DNA of 64,000 bases from Pelotomaculum sp. UBA1371 (GTDB lineage Bacteria > Bacillota > Desulfotomaculia > Desulfotomaculales > Pelotomaculaceae): the NCBI GenBank assembly GCA_002305915.1, contig DBRJ01000027.1, positions 12,258-76,257 of the forward strand, in the 5' to 3' direction. This document shows, in pieces, positions 60,061 to 64,000 of this stretch. The notes beneath the pieces were generated by a model. The model was not told the DNA's origin, searched no databases, and worked only from the letters and a program-made list of their open reading frames with translations. Position numbers and translations under genes: made by a program. Position 1 is the stretch's first letter, and the number at the start of each line of letters is the position of its first letter.

Positions 60061-60579
60061 ATGAAACAGCGGTTTTTCTATTGTCCAAAATGCGGAGGCA
60101 AATTATCCTATCGTAACTGCGGGGAAAGAAACAGGTTGGTTTGCGGGAACTGCAGCTATATCTTCTACGAAAATCCCATCGTCGGAGTGGCCGCGGTGGT
60201 ACTGGATCAGCAGGGGCGGCTCCTGCTGGGCAGGCGGAACAGCAGCTACAAGGGCCTGTGGTGCATCCCCTGCGGCTACGTAGAGTATGATGAAGATGTT
60301 TACGAAGCTATTATTCGCGAGTTTAAAGAAGAAACCAACCTGGACATCGAAATCACCGGTATCTGTTCGGTGCAGTCCAACTTCCACAATCCTGAAACGC
60401 ATACCGTGGGAATCTGGTTTGAAGCTAAAGTTACCGGCGGTGAGCTCACAGCCAGGGAAGACCTGGATAAAGTAGACTTTTTTGACCTTGATAACTTACC
60501 TCCCCTGGCTTTTCCCACAGATGCAATCGTTATTGAAAAAATCAGGCAGTCTCTGAAAAGAAACGGCCTATCCTGTTAG
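60061..60579 (+). CDS. NUDIX hydrolase with N-terminal zinc ribbon
   Basis: The 172-residue protein starts with a zinc ribbon (YCPKCGGKL, then LVCGNCSYIF) followed by a NUDIX domain. The box reads GYVEYDEDVYEAIIREFKEETNLD, close to G-x5-E-x7-REUxEExGU, with the catalytic Glu residues present. Such NudC-like or NDP-sugar-type hydrolases act on nucleoside diphosphate derivatives; substrate is open. ATG 60061 follows GGGGG. Its last 12 bp overlap the end of the truncated CbiO gene on the other strand. Confidence 0.88.
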   Translation: MKQRFFYCPKCGGKLSYRNCGERNRLVCGNCSYIFYENPIVGVAAVVLDQQGRLLLGRRNSSYKGLWCIPCGYVEYDEDVYEAIIREFKEETNLDIEITGICSVQSNFHNPETHTVGIWFEAKVTGGELTAREDLDKVDFFDLDNLPPLAFPTDAIVIEKIRQSLKRNGLSC

Positions 60580-61125
60580 CTTTCTTATTTTCCCGTCACA
60601 TACAGGACAGCCCTGCATTGCCAGGGGCATTTCCAGTCCGCAGGCATCCAGCAAGCCGGCATTCATCAGAATTTCCGGTGTAGGTCCGTCAGCTGCGATT
60701 TCACCATTCTTGATTACGATGGTTCTCGCACATAGGTCGTAGACCATGTCCAGGTCATGGCTGGTGATGATTTTTGTATGTTCAAATTTGTTGAGCAGAT
60801 TTATCAATCTCCGCCTGGATTTGGGGTCAAGGGCAGAGCTGGGCTCATCCATTACCAGAATATCCGGCTGCATGGATAGGACGGACGCAATGGCCGCAGC
60901 ACGTTTTTCGCCGCCGGACAACTTGAAGGGCGCCCGGTCTTTTATATGAAGAATTCCAACCATCTCCAGGGCCTGCTGAACCCGCTTCTCTACTTCTTCT
61001 TCTGCCAGCTTGTAATTCCGAGGACCAAAAGCCACATCATCGTAGACGGTGGTCATGAACAACTGGTCGTCCGGGTTCTGAAAAACTCTCTGAATTCCTT
61101 CTATAATAAATAAAAAATAAATATT
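60568..61125 (-). pseudogene. 5'-truncated CbiO/EcfA-type ABC ATPase
   Basis: The readable part holds the Q-loop (VFQNPDDQLF), DVAFGPRN, the LSGGEKRAAAIA signature, ILVMDEPSSALDP (Walker B) and SHDLDMVYD (switch His). These are features of cobalt/nickel or ECF transporter ATPases. The Walker A half is missing: upstream of the Q-loop the frame becomes AT-rich nonsense and meets TAA at 61128-61126, with no start codon. No permease or substrate-binding genes are adjacent. It cannot bind ATP as it stands and is very probably a remnant, although a short product from 61062 is possible. Confidence 0.75.
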
Positions 61126-61449
61126 TTAAGGTTGCCACGTTCTTACAGTAAAGGTGACAATGGAATTCCTCAGTTTTTTTCTATTCCTTTCAGAGGCACT
61201 GCTTTCAGCCAGCACCGGTCTTAACGTATACGCTTGTTTCAATACCAGCCTGACAATGCCACTTTGTTAAATACATAACGTATATTTTTAGTTCTCCAAA
61301 ATGTTGCGGAATTTGATGTTGTCCACATGCCAATGACTTAAAAAAAGCTTTACGTTTCAAGTATAATATTGGCTTTTTCACCCGCAAATTTTTTAAAAAA
61401 AAAGGAATTTACGTTTTTAAAGCGAATTACTAACAATAACTTCTAATTT

Positions 61450-61551
61450 AATCTCCGAACCAGGTTACCTGAATTATATTTGATAGGTTTCCTGGTCTGT
61501 AGGGTATATCTGGAAACGGTTATGCCTCCCATCGCGGAAAGGAGAACATAG
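61450..61551 (+). promoter_or_regulatory. Moco/Tuco-type riboswitch, copy 1
   Basis: The aptamer begins AATCTCCGAACCAGGTTACCTG and ends with GCCTCCCATCGCGGAAAGGAGAACATAG (read in parts: GCCTCCC and GGAAAGGAGAACATAG). The pairing of CTCC with GGAG and the conserved CCTCCC...GGAAAGG resembles the moaA Moco RNA motif. A terminator lies 81 nt downstream. Its neighbour copy 2 is 102 nt long as well. It precedes a molybdenum/tungsten enzyme, as expected of the class. The short P3 region favours the tungsten-cofactor variant, but this is a guess. Confidence 0.75.
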
Positions 61552-61632
61552 TCTTTGCTGAAACGCTGCCAGGAAAGCAAGCACTGAAATGTGTTGCTGT
61601 CTGTTCAAGTGATTACCTCCGGCAGCTAGTGA

Positions 61633-61671
61633 AAACTTTGTCCACCTTTTGTGTTGGGACAAAGTTTTTTT
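61633..61671 (+). terminator. Terminator of riboswitch unit 1
   Basis: AAACTTTGTCC/GGACAAAGTTT (61633-61643 with 61657-61667) followed by a T-run. It is the likely expression platform. Confidence 0.85.
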
Positions 61672-61794
61672 ATTAATAAAGATTACTTTATATTCAAACA
61701 TAAAGAATTAATTGGTTAAAAAATAAGTACCGGAATAATACATACAGGTCAAGTTTACTGTTATAATCGGAATTATTATTAAATATTTATAAAA

Positions 61795-61896
61795 AATCTC
61801 CGAACCAGGTTACCTGAGTTGTATTTGATAGGTTTCCTGGTCTGTAGGGTATATCCGGAAACAGATATGCCTCCCATTGTGGAAAGGAGAACATAG
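61795..61896 (+). promoter_or_regulatory. Moco/Tuco-type riboswitch, copy 2
   Basis: A near-identical copy of the first aptamer, offset by 345 bp and of equal length (102 nt). Differences are few, for example CCATTGTGG for CCATCGCGG, and fall mostly in loops or at paired positions. It is followed by its own terminator and then the fdhA ribosome site. Confidence 0.75.
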
Positions 61897-61970
61897 TTTT
61901 TTTGGAGTTAACGGTACGATTACTTGTGCGGTTTCAATACCCCTGTCGTAATTATACTGCTCCCTATATA

Positions 61971-62008
61971 AAACTTTGTTCATCCTCAATGTTGGACAAA
62001 GTTTTTTA
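61971..62008 (+). terminator. Terminator of riboswitch unit 2
   Basis: AAACTTTGTTC/GGACAAAGTTT (61971-61981 with 61994-62004) followed by a T-run, 90 bp before fdhA. Confidence 0.85.
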
Positions 62009-62095
62009 CTTCAACAACTCTGAGGAAAAGAGGAGGGATGACTGAAATACTACTTATTGATAATTTTAAAGTAAAGGAGGTTGCAATTAGCTAAT

Positions 62096-64000
62096 ATGAA
62101 AAAAGGTATTAGCCGCCGTGATTTCTTGAAGTATTTAGGAGTAGGCGCTGCCGGAGTGACTTTATTTGAAGGAGTTAGCGCTAGACCTGCTTCAGCTAAA
62201 GAGAATTCGCCTAGTTTTGAATTGGCTCCTTTTAAATTAAAGAAAACCAAAGAAACTTCTTCCGGCTGTCCTTATTGTGGATGTGGCTGCAGCACTATTG
62301 TTTATTCTGATGAAAACGACAAAGTGGTTTTTATTGAAGGGGATCCTGACAGTCCCATTAATGAAGGGTCTTTATGTCCCAAAGGGGCAGCTCTCCCGGA
62401 TGTCTATAACATTATAGATAAAAAGCGCAAGCGTGTACCCAACCCGTGGCGGTTAACGGAGGTTCTTTACCGTGCCCCCGGCAGCGACAAGTGGGAAGTC
62501 AAAGACTGGGACTGGGCTATCCCTGAAATCGCTAAAAGGATAAAAAAGACCCGGGACGAACACTTTGAAGAAAAGGACGCTAACGGTGTTACGGTTAACC
62601 GCTGTTTGGCCATTTGTCAGATGGGCAGCGCCAATATTAATAACGAAGAAGATTATTTAGTAAACAAGCTCATGCGGTCCCTGGGCGTAATTGATCTTGA
62701 CCATTGCGCCCGTCTCTGACACGCCCCAACCGTAGCCGGTCTGGCTAACACTTTTGGTAGGGGAGTAATGACTAATAGTTTTACTGATTATCGCAATACA
62801 GACATATTTTTAATTATTGGATCCAACCCGGCCGAAGCTCACCCCATTGCCATGCGCCACATTGGCAAGGCCCTGGCAAAAGGAGCCAAGATGATTGTCG
62901 TTGACCCGAGGTTTACTAAAACAGCGTCCAAGGCAGATCTTTACGTTCCTTTACGTCCGGGTACAGACATCGCTTTTCTTTACGGTCTGATAAACTACGC
63001 CATTGAAAATGATCTTTACCAACGCGAGTATGTGCTTAACTATACCAACGCTTCTTACTTAATCAGTCCTGACTATAGTTTTGCAGATGGCATTTTTTCC
63101 GGTTTAGAGGAAAAAAACGGCAAACTGACCTATAACAATGCCAGCTGGGCTTACCAGAAAGACGGCGATAACATTAGGAAGGACCCCACTTTACAGGATC
63201 CCCGGTGCGTCTGGCAAATTATGAAAAAGCATGTCTCCCGCTACGACATAAAAACGGTCAGTAATGTTACGGGAACCCCGGAAGATATTCTACAGAAAGC
63301 TTACGCTATGTATTGCGAATCGGGTAAACCGGATGTGGCAGGCAATTTAATTTACGTACTGGGAATCACCCAGCACAGTTACGGAACTCAAAACACGCGG
63401 GCAACTACCATGGTACAGCTCTTGCTGGGTAATGTAGGCATGCCCGGTGGCGGCCTTAACCCCCAGCGGGGGCAATCAAATGTGCAGGGCGCCTGTGACA
63501 TGGGAATGCTGTGGAATAATATCACGGGCTATCTTAATGTTCCCGATGCAACAAAACATCCCACGTATAAGGACTATCTGGAGGTGGAAACGCCCAAGAC
63601 TGGCTACTGGTCCAACAAACCAAAGTTCCTGGCCAGCCTGCTCAAGGCCTGGTACGGGGAAAAAGCCACCACAGAAAATGACTTTTGCTATGACTGGCTG
63701 CCTAAGTCAGACGGGAAAGACCATTCCCACATGTCTTCCTATGCCTCCCTGGCGGAAGGACATATTAAAGGTGTCTTTTGCTGGGCTGAAAATCCTTCCG
63801 TAGCCGGGCCGGATGCTTCTCACGAGGCCAAGGCCCTGGAAAACGCGGACTGGATGGTCTGCATTGATTTGTTTGAGAACGAAACAGCCGCTTTCTGGAA
63901 GCGTCCTGGAGTAAACCCGGCGGATATAAAAACGGAGGTTTTTCTGCTGCCGGCAGCTCACAGATACGAAGCAGAGGGCACGAGAACAAACAGTTCACGC
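62096..64000 (+). CDS. fdhA: Selenocysteine formate dehydrogenase, catalytic subunit, Tat-exported (3' end outside window)
   Basis: The catalytic molybdopterin (Mo or W) subunit that oxidises formate to CO2. The start is ATG 62096, with AGGAGG 15 nt upstream (long). A Tat signal ISRRDFLKYLG leads to cleavage near PASA, so the enzyme acts outside the membrane (FDH-N type). C58, C61 and C65 (CPYCGCGC) plus SLCPKGA bind [4Fe-4S]. The in-frame TGA at 62717-62719 (residue 208, DHCARL-U-HAPTVAGL) encodes selenocysteine, with a SECIS hairpin directly after. GNVGMPGGGLNPQRGQSNVQG is the cofactor region. At least 635 residues are present; the frame is open to the right edge. Two riboswitches precede it. 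Confidence 0.95.
62717..62763 (+). promoter_or_regulatory. UGA selenocysteine codon and bacterial SECIS element
   Basis: Eighteen bases after the TGA lies the loop GGTCT closed by AGCC/GGCT (62734-62746), extended by CCAA/TTGG pairs. Spacing and the GGUCU loop equal those of the E. coli fdhF SECIS as I recall it. SelB, encoded at 30861-32786, would bind it. Confidence 0.88.

Larger units (their letters stand above)
61126..62095. other. Long leader region of fdhA
   Basis: The 970-bp stretch holds two riboswitch-terminator units (listed separately). AACGTATA occurs near 61215 and 61278. A TATAAT at 61362-61367 may be the -10 of the first unit and a TATAAT at 61762-61767 that of the second. No protein gene is supported. 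Confidence 0.6.

Noticed and set aside
1..64000. CRISPR array, prophage or intact insertion sequence
   Set aside because: No regularly spaced repeats, integrase, transposase or phage structural genes were seen in the window; only short repeats and gene remnants.

Overview
The window looks like chromosomal DNA from a strictly anaerobic, spore-forming, Gram-positive bacterium of the Peptococcaceae/Desulfotomaculum-Pelotomaculum kind. This is an inference from gene content. The evidence is a CwlD-type spore-cortex amidase, a T-box leader on leuA, futalosine-route menaquinone genes, an [FeFe] hydrogenase, SelA and SelB, a selenocysteine formate dehydrogenase, a sigma-54 activator, an SdhAB-like pair, and many TTG/GTG starts with strong AGGAGG sites. 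Most genes lie on the minus strand in short operons. No phage, intact insertion sequence or CRISPR array was seen.

Layout. 1-6 kb: end of rpsT, holA convergent with it, a thiamine-binding-family protein, leuA with a Leu T-box, and pepF. 6-10.3 kb: small proteins and a heterodimeric ABC exporter. 10.6-17.3 kb: a cytosolic BtuF-like protein, methyltransferases including menG, a cupin, an unknown conserved protein with a decayed second copy nearby, and an XRE regulator. 17.6-30.4 kb: cell-envelope genes (LCP ligase, DUF4912, LysM protein, cwlD), a TrxB-like flavoprotein, hisG, an aminotransferase and a geranylgeranyl-reductase-like flavoprotein. 30.8-41.3 kb: selB-selA, purL-purQ, an orphan [FeFe] hydrogenase and an L,D-transpeptidase. 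41.4-45.9 kb: menaquinone genes mqnA, a UbiA prenyltransferase, a UbiD decarboxylase and a catalytically degenerate polyprenyl synthase. 46-48.1 kb: speD, an FAH-family protein and two paralogous Cys-rich miniproteins. 48.4-52.6 kb: an operon mmgE/prpD - sdhA - sdhB - ferredoxin - 46-aa protein. 53.1-57.5 kb: an enoate-reductase-family enzyme with a sigma-54 promoter, beside a sigma-54 activator. 57.5-61.1 kb: YbaK, tRNA-Pro, malic enzyme, a NUDIX hydrolase and a truncated CbiO. 61.4-64 kb: two consecutive Moco/Tuco-type riboswitch-terminator units in front of a Tat-exported selenocysteine formate dehydrogenase that runs off the window.

How the parts fit. SelA and SelB supply the machinery that the formate dehydrogenase's in-frame UGA needs. 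The hydrogenase, formate dehydrogenase, menaquinone genes, SdhAB-like pair and ferredoxin point to fermentative or syntrophic redox metabolism.

The most unusual items are: (1) the mmgE-sdhAB-ferredoxin operon, whose SdhB keeps ligands for the [2Fe-2S] and [4Fe-4S] clusters but has lost all three [3Fe-4S] ligands; (2) the twin DCCCP miniproteins; (3) the tandem riboswitches; (4) several genes whose best-placed start codon is CTG or ATA; and (5) a polyprenyl-synthase homologue without either Asp-rich motif inside the menaquinone cluster.
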